Of a DNA stretch of 64,000 nt, positions 22,789 to 30,353 are shown piece after piece (positions within the stretch are counted from its first letter, which is position 1; the number at the start of each line of letters is the position of its first letter). Location of the stretch: positions 5,363,720 to 5,427,719 of the forward strand of contig CM068828.1 in the NCBI GenBank assembly GCA_028554795.2. The letters run 5' to 3'. A program made the translations under genes and the position numbers. The notes beneath the pieces were generated by a model that was given only the letters and a program-made list of their open reading frames with translations, did not search any database and was not told the DNA's origin. Source of the DNA: Sinohyriopsis cumingii (taxonomy: Eukaryota; Mollusca; Bivalvia; Unionida; Unionidae).

Positions 22789-23532
22789 ATGGCTACCTCT
22801 GCTGTCTCTGCTCCCTCTTCCTCTACTGTCAAAGTCATCGACGAACACTTAGATCGTGCCAGTTGGGAGGCTTTGTATCTTCACCATCCCTTTAACATGC
22901 TCATTGCTGGACCTAGCGGTTCAGGCAAAACCGAATTCGTCAAACGTTTGATCGAACATAAACATCATTTGATCGATCGACCCCCTGAGCGGATCGTGTG
23001 GTGTTACAAAGAGTGGCAATCGGCGTACAGCTTCTTGCGAGAAAGTCAAGGCGATTCCATCGTGTTTGTGGAAGGCATTCCTAAAGAAGACGACGGCATC
23101 GTCTCTGACTTCCGTCAAACCCATTTGGTCATTTTTGACGACATGTTAGGAGAAGACGAAGAAGAAATTAAACTGTGGTTCACGCGCAAAGGGCATCACC
23201 GTAATGCCAGTGTCGCTTACATCACTCAAAATTTGTTTCAACAAAGTAAAGCCCATCGCACCATCAGTCTCAATGCGCATTACGTGGTCTTGTTTAAAAG
23301 CCCTCGAGATAAATCGCAAGTGCAAGTCTTAGCCAAACAGTTAGGAACGCCTTGGCTGACTCAGGCGTACGACGATGCCACTCAAACTCCACACGCCTAT
23401 TTACTCGTCGATTTGAAACCTACGACCCCCGAGGATTTGCGATTTCGTACCCACTTGTTTCACCACTGGTGCCAAGACGGAGGGCCTGTCCTGTACACGT
23501 CTCCGTCCTCGACTTCATTTCACTCCACATAA
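22789..23532 (+). CDS. A32-like genome-packaging ATPase, 247 aa
   Basis: FtsK/HerA-type ATPase that translocates DNA into the capsid (family knowledge). Walker A is AGPSGSGKT (residues 40-48) and Walker B LVIFDDML (about 112-119). A downstream Asn/Gln sensor segment is AYITQNLFQQ. The C-terminal LNAHYVVLFKSPRDKSQVQVLAKQ block is usual in Polinton and adintovirus ATPases. Length is typical. The start is fixed by promoter spacing and absence of earlier AUGs. Intact. It heads a head-to-tail series of virion genes reaching to 30.8 kb. Confidence 0.95.
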   Translation: MATSAVSAPSSSTVKVIDEHLDRASWEALYLHHPFNMLIAGPSGSGKTEFVKRLIEHKHHLIDRPPERIVWCYKEWQSAYSFLRESQGDSIVFVEGIPKEDDGIVSDFRQTHLVIFDDMLGEDEEEIKLWFTRKGHHRNASVAYITQNLFQQSKAHRTISLNAHYVVLFKSPRDKSQVQVLAKQLGTPWLTQAYDDATQTPHAYLLVDLKPTTPEDLRFRTHLFHHWCQDGGPVLYTSPSSTSFHST

Positions 23533-23539
23533 AAAAATC

Positions 23540-23547
23540 TATAAAAA
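23540..23547 (+). promoter_or_regulatory. TATA box (TATAAAAA) for the 307-aa gene
   Basis: Begins 8 bases after the ATPase stop and lies 48 bases before ATG 23588, the first AUG. Confidence 0.75.
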
Positions 23548-23587
23548 CCTCAGACCCTTTTTCGTCTGTCTCACTCACAGTGCGAAC

Positions 23588-24511
23588 ATGACGTCCCTTC
23601 AGTCGCATCTTCCCGTCAAATTGATTCGTGCCTTGTATGGCATCAGTGGAGAAAAAAATCCACAAATACGAGCTCGTGTCTTAGAAGCTAGTCTCAAAGA
23701 AGTCTTACGATGGTTCACGGTGACGGCACGTCAAATACTCCAAGGAATCATTCAGATTCCTCATCAAACCAAACGCTTTTTCGATCGAAACAAAGTCGCT
23801 TTGGTCCAACTAGCCGATCCCCGCATCGACACTCAAACCAAAAAACAAATCATTTTGAAACCTGGAGGGAGTGGTACTCTAGGAGGGGTCATCATTCGCT
23901 CACTCTTAAGATGGGATCCTAATGCCCCCAAAGTTATCCCCAAGAAAAAAGTCCAACGAAGCCCCAAGAAGAAAAAGAAAAAGACCAGGTCCCCAAGAAG
24001 AACTTCTCCAGTGGCGGGACCCTCCTCTGACCAGACACCACCCCGGGAAAAGAAAAGAAGCCCCCAGAAAAAGAAAAGTCCACAGAAGAAAACTAGTCGC
24101 AAGAGAGGCACTTCGGCCAGGACGCAACCTTACACTCGCAAACCACGACCTGCCACGGCGGTGACCGCATATCCGGCAGCCTCACGTTCATCCACTTCTC
24201 CGTTGATGACACCAAGAACTGAAGAGTACTTGGAGACGTTGATCACACCAAGAACTTCTCCGTTGATGACCCCAAAAAGAACTTCCCCAGTGGCAGGACC
24301 CTCCAATTTAGTGGCAGTGGCTGCTGCTCACAAAGTACCTTCTCCTAAAATAAAAGTCCATGAAAGATCGGGTATGTTACAAAGTTTACTGGATTTGTCC
24401 AAGCAAGAACTGGCTCGATTTAGTCCGTTGCGTACCCCTCCACGACGTGTCATGCCTGTCCTCAAACTGATACGCCGTAAAGACAGTCAGTGGCGACGCG
24501 TTCCAGTATAA
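23588..24511 (+). CDS. Basic virion-type protein with Lys/Ser/Pro repeats, 307 aa
   Basis: Residues 1-115 form a folded-looking domain ending KKQIILKPGGSGTLGGVIIR, a Lys-rich stretch followed by Gly-Gly and a hydrophobic helix. Residues about 120-195 are extremely basic (SPKKKKKKTRSPRR and related blocks). The phrase RTSPVAGPS occurs twice (about residues 138 and 232), with repeated SPLMTP. The KK...GG-hydrophobic ending is shared with the 104-aa protein downstream and is typical of small Polinton/adintovirus virion proteins. A DNA-condensing core protein, by analogy with adenovirus core proteins, is likely but inferred. Intact. Confidence 0.7.
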   Translation: MTSLQSHLPVKLIRALYGISGEKNPQIRARVLEASLKEVLRWFTVTARQILQGIIQIPHQTKRFFDRNKVALVQLADPRIDTQTKKQIILKPGGSGTLGGVIIRSLLRWDPNAPKVIPKKKVQRSPKKKKKKTRSPRRTSPVAGPSSDQTPPREKKRSPQKKKSPQKKTSRKRGTSARTQPYTRKPRPATAVTAYPAASRSSTSPLMTPRTEEYLETLITPRTSPLMTPKRTSPVAGPSNLVAVAAAHKVPSPKIKVHERSGMLQSLLDLSKQELARFSPLRTPPRRVMPVLKLIRRKDSQWRRVPV

Positions 24512-24515
24512 AAAA
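24507..24515 (+). promoter_or_regulatory. TATA box (TATAAAAAA) overlapping the stop of the 307-aa gene
   Basis: The upstream gene's stop TAA is part of the box. The 104-aa start is 117 bases downstream, longer than usual; an AUG at 24616 in another frame precedes it. Confidence 0.6.
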
Positions 24516-24623
24516 GACCTGTGACCAAGTCGGGGGTATCAGTGTTTTTTTGGTGCTCCCTCCAGAAAATCCCAAGGAAAGAAAAGAAAAGGACTACCAC
24601 CACGTTTAGTCAAACATGGGGAC

Positions 24624-24938
24624 ATGTTATCTGTCCTGTCCAAAGCTTCTCCACCTCTACGAAAGAAACTCATTCAATCGGCCTCCAAAGAGGTCATCGA
24701 TACCGTGTGCGAATGTTGTTTGAACGTTTTGAAAGGCACGATCCCTTTGTCCAAACACCAGAAACAATGCTTAAGCAAACATCGTCACGTTCTTCGCCAA
24801 ATGGTTCAAAAGAAAATTCCCATTCGTCAAAAGAAGAAGATGTTAGTCCAACGTGGAGGCATTTTGCCTCTCTTGTTAGGCCCCATACTGAAAGGAGTCT
24901 TGGGAACCATGTTGGGAGGACTGGTGGGAGCAAGATAA
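24624..24938 (+). CDS. Small basic virion-core-type protein, 104 aa
   Basis: Helical N-terminus (SKASPPLRKKLIQSASKEVI), Cys-rich centre (CECCLNVL), then KKKMLVQRGGILPLLLGP followed by a hydrophobic tail ending GLVGAR. The pattern of a leading L..L.KA...R, a middle N.L.G.I.L, and KK-L..RGG-hydrophobic end is conserved among small Polinton and adintovirus proteins and has been compared with adenovirus core or membrane-lytic peptides (inference). ATG 24624 is preceded 8 bases upstream by an AUG in better context (24616) that would give a 35-codon overlapping frame, so initiation may be leaky. The open frame extends upstream without an ATG. Confidence 0.75.
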   Translation: MLSVLSKASPPLRKKLIQSASKEVIDTVCECCLNVLKGTIPLSKHQKQCLSKHRHVLRQMVQKKIPIRQKKKMLVQRGGILPLLLGPILKGVLGTMLGGLVGAR

Positions 24939-24941
24939 AAA
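24934..24941 (+). promoter_or_regulatory. TATA-like box (GATAAAAA) for the 212-aa gene
   Basis: Overlaps the stop of the 104-aa gene; 54 bases upstream of ATG 24988, the first AUG. The same GATAAAAA variant precedes the integrase gene. Confidence 0.6.
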
Positions 24942-24987
24942 GGCCCTCGGAAGTCCCAAGATCTCAGAATCGACCCCTGACAACCCC

Positions 24988-25626
24988 ATGGAAGGACGAA
25001 AACTAGCTTTAGTGCCTTACAAACGATGGATGGAATACCATCGGTGGCAAGAACAACGCACCCCGCATTTACCTCCCAATCCCCATTTGAGCGAGATGTC
25101 CCAGTTACAACACGAATTGCAGTCCTTAATGGATAGCCAAGATTTGTCCGAAACAGAAAAATCGCAAAAGTACGGTCAACTCTTGCAACGACTGCAACTC
25201 TTTCACCAGAAAGCTTTAGACGAAACAGCTCTACCCACTCTGAAATATTTTAAGACCTTGATGAAAAGTCCAGCACCATCACCAGTACCAGTACCAGTCC
25301 CACCACTACCAGTGACCAAGACAGAAAAAGGAGAAGAAGAAGAAGAAGGGTTTCAAACTCCACCAGAAAAAGTACGCAAGTTAACAACACCACCTACCTC
25401 CAGAATTGGATGGATTAAAAAGATGATGGCCACCCCTTCTTCATCACAAGAGAAAAAGAAAGTGAAGACAGAAGTGAAGACAGAAGTGAAACAAGAACCG
25501 ATATCCCCCGCTCAGACATCCTCCTCTTCAACACCTATTGCCGGTCGCACACGCAAAGCATTGCAATCCAAGAAAGTACCCCAAGATAAAAAGAGTAGCA
25601 TCCTCCAAGAGTGGGTGTCTTATTAA
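24988..25626 (+). CDS. Conserved Polinton-type structural protein, 212 aa
   Basis: Starts MEGRKLALVPYKRWMEY; residues about 30-75 are helical with EKSQKYGQLLQRLQLF, a pattern (K.Y..LL.R...) that recurs in Polinton proteins of unknown role. Then a Pro/Val run (about residues 95-105), an acidic stretch, and a basic Ser/Thr/Pro tail with two TEVK repeats (KVKTEVKTEVKQE). Probably a virion or assembly factor from its place among virion genes; function unknown. Intact. Confidence 0.65.
   Translation: MEGRKLALVPYKRWMEYHRWQEQRTPHLPPNPHLSEMSQLQHELQSLMDSQDLSETEKSQKYGQLLQRLQLFHQKALDETALPTLKYFKTLMKSPAPSPVPVPVPPLPVTKTEKGEEEEEGFQTPPEKVRKLTTPPTSRIGWIKKMMATPSSSQEKKKVKTEVKTEVKQEPISPAQTSSSSTPIAGRTRKALQSKKVPQDKKSSILQEWVSY
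25585..25593 (+). promoter_or_regulatory. TATA-like box (GATAAAAAG) for the integrase gene
   Basis: 59 bases upstream of ATG 25644, the first AUG after it. Confidence 0.6.
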
Positions 25627-25643
25627 CACACAAACACAAAAAA

Positions 25644-26751
25644 ATGGAAAAGGTCAGTCAGCATTTACTACGATCCCTCTCATCCTGCAGGTTACGCAGG
25701 AGTTCAAAAATTGTATCGTGCTGCCAAAACGCAACTGAAAAGTCTCCGTTTACCTCAAGTGCAACGATGGTTACAAGAACAAGCTACCTACACTTTACAC
25801 AAACCCATTCGACGCAAGTTTGCCAGAAGTCGCACCCGAGTGGAAGGCTTCGATCATCAATGGCAAGCCGATTTAGCCGATGTCTCTCATTTGGCCAGCT
25901 ACAATCGTGGCTACAAATATTTGTTTTGTGTCATCGACGTCTTTTCCAAATTTGCCTGGGTCGTGCCCTTGACTTCCAAATCAAGCAGCGAGTTAGTGCG
26001 AGGCCTGCAACGGGTGTTGAAACAAAGCGGTCGTCACCCTTTTCGATGGCAAACGGACAAAGGCACCGAATTTCTGAACCAAGCTTTCCAAAAAGAATTA
26101 AAGAAACGTGACATTCATTTTTTTACCACCGAGAATCCTGAAACCAAAGCCAGCATCGTGGAACGTTTTCAACGCACATTGAAAGAACGCATGTGGAAAT
26201 ATTTTACGCATCACCACACTCTGAAGTACATCGACATCTTACCGCACCTGGTGCAAGCGTACAACCAATCTTACCATCGAAGCATCGGACGTGCCCCGCA
26301 AGACGTGACTCCCGACAACGAAGTGTTGGTGTTTGAGCGCCTGTTTGGTACGTCCCCGACGAGGGGTGTCCCCAAAAAAAGTGGAGAGTTGGCCGTAGGA
26401 GATTGGGTGCGCATTGGCAAAACCAAACGCACTTTCGACAAAGGTTACTTACCAAACTGGACGACCGAATTGTTTCGCGTCACTGGACGAGTGCATGGCC
26501 GTCATCCTACCGTCTATAAATTGGAAGACATGAACGGAGAAGTGCTCAAAGGAACGTTTTATTTGCCCGAGTTACAACGTGTGACCAAAAAAGAAGACGA
26601 CGTGTACGACATCGAAAGCATTCTCGAACGCAGAACCCGTAAAGTGGGCAAACGACGTGTCAAAGAAGTCAAAGTACGTTGGAAAGGATATCCACCCAGT
26701 TTTGATTCTTGGATCGAAGCTTCGCAAGTCATCGACTATAAAAAGAAGTGA
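25644..26751 (+). CDS. int: Polinton integrase, DD35E with C-terminal chromodomain (start frame-shifted)
   Basis: Inserts the element DNA into chromosomes. The N-terminal helix region with YYDPSHPAGYAG starts near 25661. The catalytic core has Asp at 25870 (QADLAD), Asp at 26056 (QTDKGTEF) and Glu at 26161 (SIVERFQRT), a 35-residue D-to-E step. A chromodomain follows at about 26608-26751 (YDIESILE, VRWKGYPPSFDSWI), which in other elements targets histone marks. The first AUG by the promoter rule is 25644, but it is one base out of frame with the integrase, which has no in-frame ATG before the core. A one-base change in the run GGAAAAGG at 25647-25654 is the likely cause. Otherwise intact. Confidence 0.92.
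26737..26745 (+). promoter_or_regulatory. TATA box (TATAAAAAG) overlapping the integrase stop
   Basis: Only 20 bases before ATG 26757. A start about 30 bases downstream would skip that AUG, and the next AUG in any frame is 27173, the penton gene start. Confidence 0.6.
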
Positions 26752-26756
26752 CCATC

Positions 26757-27176
26757 ATGCCCTTTCACACAGACGCAGCTACGTCGACCACTCCTCCTTC
26801 ACCTAGTTCTTCTGTGCAAGATTTACAAAAACAACCCTTGTGGGTGTGGTGGGGAGAACGTGTGCCTAAAACGCAAATCGTCTTTTTCTGCCAAATCTTC
26901 TTGGTGTATTGTGTCATCGGGGCAGCCATCGCCAATCTGAGTTTGCAACAAGGAGACAAACAATTGTGGACCATTTTATTGAGCAGTTGCATCGGTTACC
27001 TGCTTCCCAATCCCTCCCTGAAATTCTTCTCGAACGGGAACCACGGGAACCTAGTGTCCAGTGCCAGTGCCAGTCACCACTCCATCAACAATCACAACCA
27101 GAACCCCATTTTGGGCGGAGACACGCCTCTTACGTCCAGTAACCCCTCGGACAGCCACAGAACTCTGGAATTATGA
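26757..27176 (+). CDS. Two-helix membrane protein, 139 aa
   Basis: ATG 26757 is the only Met codon of the gene. After a Thr/Ser/Pro-rich lead it has WVWWGERVPKTQI, a first membrane helix (VFFCQIFLVYCVIGAAIANL, about residues 46-65) and a second (LWTILLSSCIGYLLPNPS, about 75-92), then an Asn/Ser-rich tail. The P..QI.FF pattern, helix pair and GYLLPNPSLK are conserved among Polinton/adintovirus membrane proteins of unknown role. The stop overlaps the penton start as ATGA (27173-27176), and no AUG occurs in any frame for 413 bases, which fits leaky scanning or reinitiation to the penton gene. Confidence 0.75.
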   Translation: MPFHTDAATSTTPPSPSSSVQDLQKQPLWVWWGERVPKTQIVFFCQIFLVYCVIGAAIANLSLQQGDKQLWTILLSSCIGYLLPNPSLKFFSNGNHGNLVSSASASHHSINNHNQNPILGGDTPLTSSNPSDSHRTLEL

Positions 27177-28087
27177 GTCACGAAAGCCAATTTTACTTAA
27201 CCTTACCCAGTGACAGTTCCATGGAGGTGTTTCCCCACAACACGTTGTGCTGTTACACGGCTAAATTACCACAAGCCATCCAGTTAGATCACGAAGCCCA
27301 TTGGGAAGTGGCTTTAGTAGAAATGATTCACCCTACACAAATCCAAAACATCACCGAAAAGCAAAACACTTTTGAGGTCGAAATCCTGAACCAACAATTA
27401 CAAGAAGCCATGAATGACATCGGGTTTTCAGGGGACACAAGACCATCCAACAATTCACCCTTCAATATCTACACCTTGAAAATTCCGGCAGGGTTTTATT
27501 TTAGTGGCCAACATTTGGTGGACACCATTACTTCCAGGTTCGAGTTAGCCTTTGGCAAAGCCCTGAACAGAGTCAAAAAAAGTGTCACCCTGGAGTACCA
27601 TAAATTGGCTCGTCGCTTACTGATGAAATTTCAGGATACCCAAACGTTGTCCATCAGTTTTAATCGTGACTTGTTTGATATGTTAGGTGGAGACACAAAA
27701 ATGGCTCCAAATTTTAAACCGAAGATCAACAGCAATACGGAATTTTACAAGTTTTTTCGATTCCCTGTAGAACTGAACCAAGGACTGAATTTGATGTTCG
27801 TGTACTCCGATGTGGTGGAGTATAACGTGGTGGGACACACCTCTGTACCGTTACTGCGTGTCATTCCTTTCAAAGTGGATAGTACCACGACCAGTGACCA
27901 GGAAGGTGGAAACACTTACCACGTCCACCGGGAATTTGTACATCCTCACTATTTGCCTGTCAGCAAGTCGTATTTGGACACGGTCAACATTGCTATAAAA
28001 GGAGATTTGGGACAAAATATTCCATTCACCAAAGGAAAAGTCACGGTGGAACTCCATTTTCGAAAACGGTTCTCTCACGACTCGTAA
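27173..28087 (+). CDS. Minor capsid (penton-type) protein, 304 aa
   Basis: Begins MSHESQFYLTLPSDSSMEVF with the N-terminal strand pattern of Polinton minor capsid proteins (FP.NT, then WEVALVEMIHPTQIQN), the single jelly-roll protein that fills icosahedral vertices. Length is usual for the family. Strand-rich throughout, with no transmembrane segment. It overlaps the membrane-protein gene by four bases (ATGA). The TATA box of the next gene lies inside its end (27994). Intact; the capsid role rests on family knowledge. Confidence 0.88.
   Translation: MSHESQFYLTLPSDSSMEVFPHNTLCCYTAKLPQAIQLDHEAHWEVALVEMIHPTQIQNITEKQNTFEVEILNQQLQEAMNDIGFSGDTRPSNNSPFNIYTLKIPAGFYFSGQHLVDTITSRFELAFGKALNRVKKSVTLEYHKLARRLLMKFQDTQTLSISFNRDLFDMLGGDTKMAPNFKPKINSNTEFYKFFRFPVELNQGLNLMFVYSDVVEYNVVGHTSVPLLRVIPFKVDSTTTSDQEGGNTYHVHREFVHPHYLPVSKSYLDTVNIAIKGDLGQNIPFTKGKVTVELHFRKRFSHDS
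27994..28001 (+). promoter_or_regulatory. TATA box (TATAAAAG) inside the penton gene
   Basis: 97 bases upstream of ATG 28091, which is still the first AUG after the expected start site. Confidence 0.65.
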
Positions 28088-28090
28088 GTC

Positions 28091-28510
28091 ATGTATCCAG
28101 TGTACCGAGGGGCTGCTCGACAGCGAGGACACGGTTTAGGAGATATGTTAAAATCGGCCTTTCGTTCGGTGGCCCCGGTGTTGAAACCGATGGTGACACG
28201 CGGATTGCACGCCTTGAAAGATGCGGCACTGACACAAGGCAAAGAATTTCTCCAAAATGTCATCATCGACAAACAAAATCCTAAAGAAGCCTTCATGAGG
28301 GCAGGCAAAAATGTCTTGCTGCAAACGGGCAAAGACCTTTTGGGCCGACGAGACACACCTATAAATGCCCTGCACGCTACCGAGTCAAGCATTCAGCAAG
28401 GACAAGGCAGAAAGAGACGACGAAGAAGAAAACACCCTTTCACCAGACTTCAAGCTAGAAAGGCCAAGAAAAGAAGAACCGTTCGAGACTTAGACGTTTT
28501 CGATTATTGA
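28091..28510 (+). CDS. Basic amphipathic virion protein, 139 aa (pVI/pX-like type)
   Basis: Begins MYPVYRGAARQRGHGLGDML followed by amphipathic helices (SAFRSVAPVLKPMVTRGLHA, then LKDAALTQGKEFLQNVI). It ends in two strongly basic blocks (KRRRRRKHPF, KAKKRRTV). The G...QRGHGLG start and basic tail are usual for Polinton and adintovirus proteins compared with adenovirus pVI or pX, which line the capsid and disrupt membranes; the function here is inferred. The stop at 28508-28510 is 17 bases before the major capsid start. Intact. Confidence 0.75.
   Translation: MYPVYRGAARQRGHGLGDMLKSAFRSVAPVLKPMVTRGLHALKDAALTQGKEFLQNVIIDKQNPKEAFMRAGKNVLLQTGKDLLGRRDTPINALHATESSIQQGQGRKRRRRRKHPFTRLQARKAKKRRTVRDLDVFDY
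28360..28366 (+). promoter_or_regulatory. TATA box (TATAAAT) inside the 139-aa gene
   Basis: 168 bases upstream of the major capsid ATG at 28528; no AUG intervenes after the expected start site at about 28390. Confidence 0.6.
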
Positions 28511-28527
28511 GACACAGCAACAAAAAA

Positions 28528-29838
28528 ATGATGCACCGAGAGTCTTGCGCTTGTTCCAAGTCGGAACTGGATCTGTTTGCCATGCCCCCCACCATGATGA
28601 CGATGCAAGAATCCCAATGGGTGGAATTTCACCCCGTCTCCTCATTGACAGCCTCAGCTCCCATCGAGTTTGAAATCAAAGGACAGCCCGAAGATTACAT
28701 CGATCTGAATAGTAGTTACTTGTACTTGAAAGTCAAAGTTCAAGATAAGGATGGAAATGCTATAGACACTGAGCCAGTAGCTCCCGTCAACAATTTCATG
28801 CATTCCTTGTTTAGCGGAGTGGACTTGTACTTGAATAACAAACTAGTCAGTAGCAGCATGGATACTTACCCTTATCGAGCGTACCTGGAAAATCTCTTGA
28901 CGTACGGAATAGACGCCAAGAACACTCATCTCAATGCCTGTGTGGTATGGGAAGCTGACGAAGCAGGCAAGTTTGAAACATTCGAAACTAATACAACCAA
29001 AGACAACAATGATGGATTTGTAGAACGAAGAGACAGAATCAAAGATGGAAAGAGTTTAGAACTGATGGATCGTTTGCATTTGGACATGTGGTTGCAAGAG
29101 AAATATTTGCTAAACGGAGTGGATGTCCGCCTGAGACTGAATCGCAGCAGTGCCGCTTTCCATTTAATAGCTGATAGTGACGATAATTACAAAACCAAAA
29201 TCCAAGAAGCCAGACTCTACGTACGCCGTGTGGAAGTGTTACCTAAAGTGGGAAACGGCATCAGTCAGACGTTGAGCAGAACGACCGCCAAGTATCCGAT
29301 CCGACGCGTTGAAGTGAAAACCTTCACCATTCCTAGGGGACAGCGATCCATGATCGAAGATCATCTGTTCCAAGGACAGTTACCCAAACGTTTAATCGTT
29401 GGTATGGTCGAGAATACAGCCTTCAACGGAGCTATCGCTAAAAATCCTTTCTACTTTCAAAACTTTGACGTGTCCAAGATCGAAGTCAGTCGCGATGGCA
29501 AGACCTTGTGTACCCGACCTTTCGAACCTAACTTTGACAAGAAGAATTACTTGAGGTCGTACTTGTCGCTGTACGACGCCACGGGACAGTTAGGAACCAA
29601 CACCAGTCACGGCATTACGTACGAGGATTATGCAGGAGGCTACGCTTTGTGGGCTTTCGATTTCACTCCAGACCAAGGCAGCGACGAGGGACATTTCCAC
29701 CCTATAAAATCTGGCCAGATTCGTATGGAACTTCAGTTTGCAAAGCCACTGGACGAGACAGTGAACGTCATTCTGTATGCAGAATTCGATAATACCATAG
29801 AAATCAACAGTTTGAGAGAAGTCATTCTAGATTATTAG
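28528..29838 (+). CDS. Major capsid protein, double jelly-roll, 436 aa
   Basis: Forms the icosahedral shell. First AUG 28528 (a second follows at once). The MTMQESQWVEFHPVSSL start, IDLNSSYLYLKVKV, PVNNFMHSLFSGVDLYLNNK and YPYRAYLENLLTYG segments (about residues 25-140) are the most conserved blocks of Polinton major capsid proteins. The second jelly roll covers about residues 230-430, with ARLYVRRVEVLP at the junction. No breaks; length usual. Product identity is secure from these blocks. The TATA box of the next gene (29703) lies near its end. Confidence 0.95.
   Translation: MMHRESCACSKSELDLFAMPPTMMTMQESQWVEFHPVSSLTASAPIEFEIKGQPEDYIDLNSSYLYLKVKVQDKDGNAIDTEPVAPVNNFMHSLFSGVDLYLNNKLVSSSMDTYPYRAYLENLLTYGIDAKNTHLNACVVWEADEAGKFETFETNTTKDNNDGFVERRDRIKDGKSLELMDRLHLDMWLQEKYLLNGVDVRLRLNRSSAAFHLIADSDDNYKTKIQEARLYVRRVEVLPKVGNGISQTLSRTTAKYPIRRVEVKTFTIPRGQRSMIEDHLFQGQLPKRLIVGMVENTAFNGAIAKNPFYFQNFDVSKIEVSRDGKTLCTRPFEPNFDKKNYLRSYLSLYDATGQLGTNTSHGITYEDYAGGYALWAFDFTPDQGSDEGHFHPIKSGQIRMELQFAKPLDETVNVILYAEFDNTIEINSLREVILDY
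29703..29709 (+). promoter_or_regulatory. TATA box (TATAAAA) inside the major capsid gene
   Basis: 141 bases upstream of ATG 29844. One eight-codon uORF (AUG at about 29777) lies between. Confidence 0.55.
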
Positions 29839-29843
29839 AAGCC

Positions 29844-30350
29844 ATGGAAGACTGTTATCCCTCTTTACCTAGTGGAGAAACTTTAAAGATGGAATGTGAG
29901 GAGACCGTGGAAGGAGAAGAATCTCAAGACAAAGACGAAGAAGTTGTCATGATGAAGTCAAGATGGCCAGAACAAGAAGCCCATTTAGTCTGCTGTTTTG
30001 CCAAACACTTGGTCGAAAAAATGACGGAATTGATCAAGAAAAATTGCTATGGATGTCAAAACGATCATCCCAGTCAAATTCAACACGATAAATGCCTGAT
30101 GTTGAGTCAAGAAGAAAAATTGGACGAGTATCTGGACGATGCTTGGAGTCTCATCTCGGACGAAGACGTGTTGCATCAGTGGTATAAAGACTTGCGTGAA
30201 CATTCTTGTCCACCATTAACCACTCAAGAGATCCATCGTATCGAAGCTCTCCTGAATCAGAGTGAGGAGACGAAACGAAGAAACGGTTATTTGTCAGACA
30301 TTTTCAAGCAAAAAGTCAGGATCGAATTGACGACTTATTATTATCTGTGA
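29844..30350 (+). CDS. Conserved Polinton protein with CxxC...HPSQxxH motif, 168 aa
   Basis: Acidic N-terminus (about residues 10-35), helix with LVEKMTELIKK, then CYGCQNDHPSQIQHDKC (about residues 68-84), which arranges Cys and His as a possible zinc site. Helical C-terminal half. The C.GC..DHPSQ..H..C block recurs in Polintons next to capsid and protease genes; its role is not known to me. It ends 19 bases before the protease start, and AATAAA (30354) lies in that gap. Intact. Confidence 0.75.
   Translation: MEDCYPSLPSGETLKMECEETVEGEESQDKDEEVVMMKSRWPEQEAHLVCCFAKHLVEKMTELIKKNCYGCQNDHPSQIQHDKCLMLSQEEKLDEYLDDAWSLISDEDVLHQWYKDLREHSCPPLTTQEIHRIEALLNQSEETKRRNGYLSDIFKQKVRIELTTYYYL
30183..30189 (+). 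promoter_or_regulatory. TATA box (TATAAAG) for the protease gene
   Basis: 187 bases upstream of ATG 30370, yet no AUG occurs between the expected start site and 30370. Confidence 0.5.
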
Positions 30351-30353
30351 AGA

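Noticed and set aside
24521..25006. 161-codon plus-strand frame overlapping the 104-aa gene
   Set aside because: Starts at a non-ATG codon and is Ser/Arg/Pro-rich in the manner of a shifted frame; the overlapping 104-aa frame has the conserved protein pattern.
26748..26756. GTG at 26748 as start of the membrane protein
   Set aside because: Animal translation starts at ATG; 26757 is in frame three codons later.
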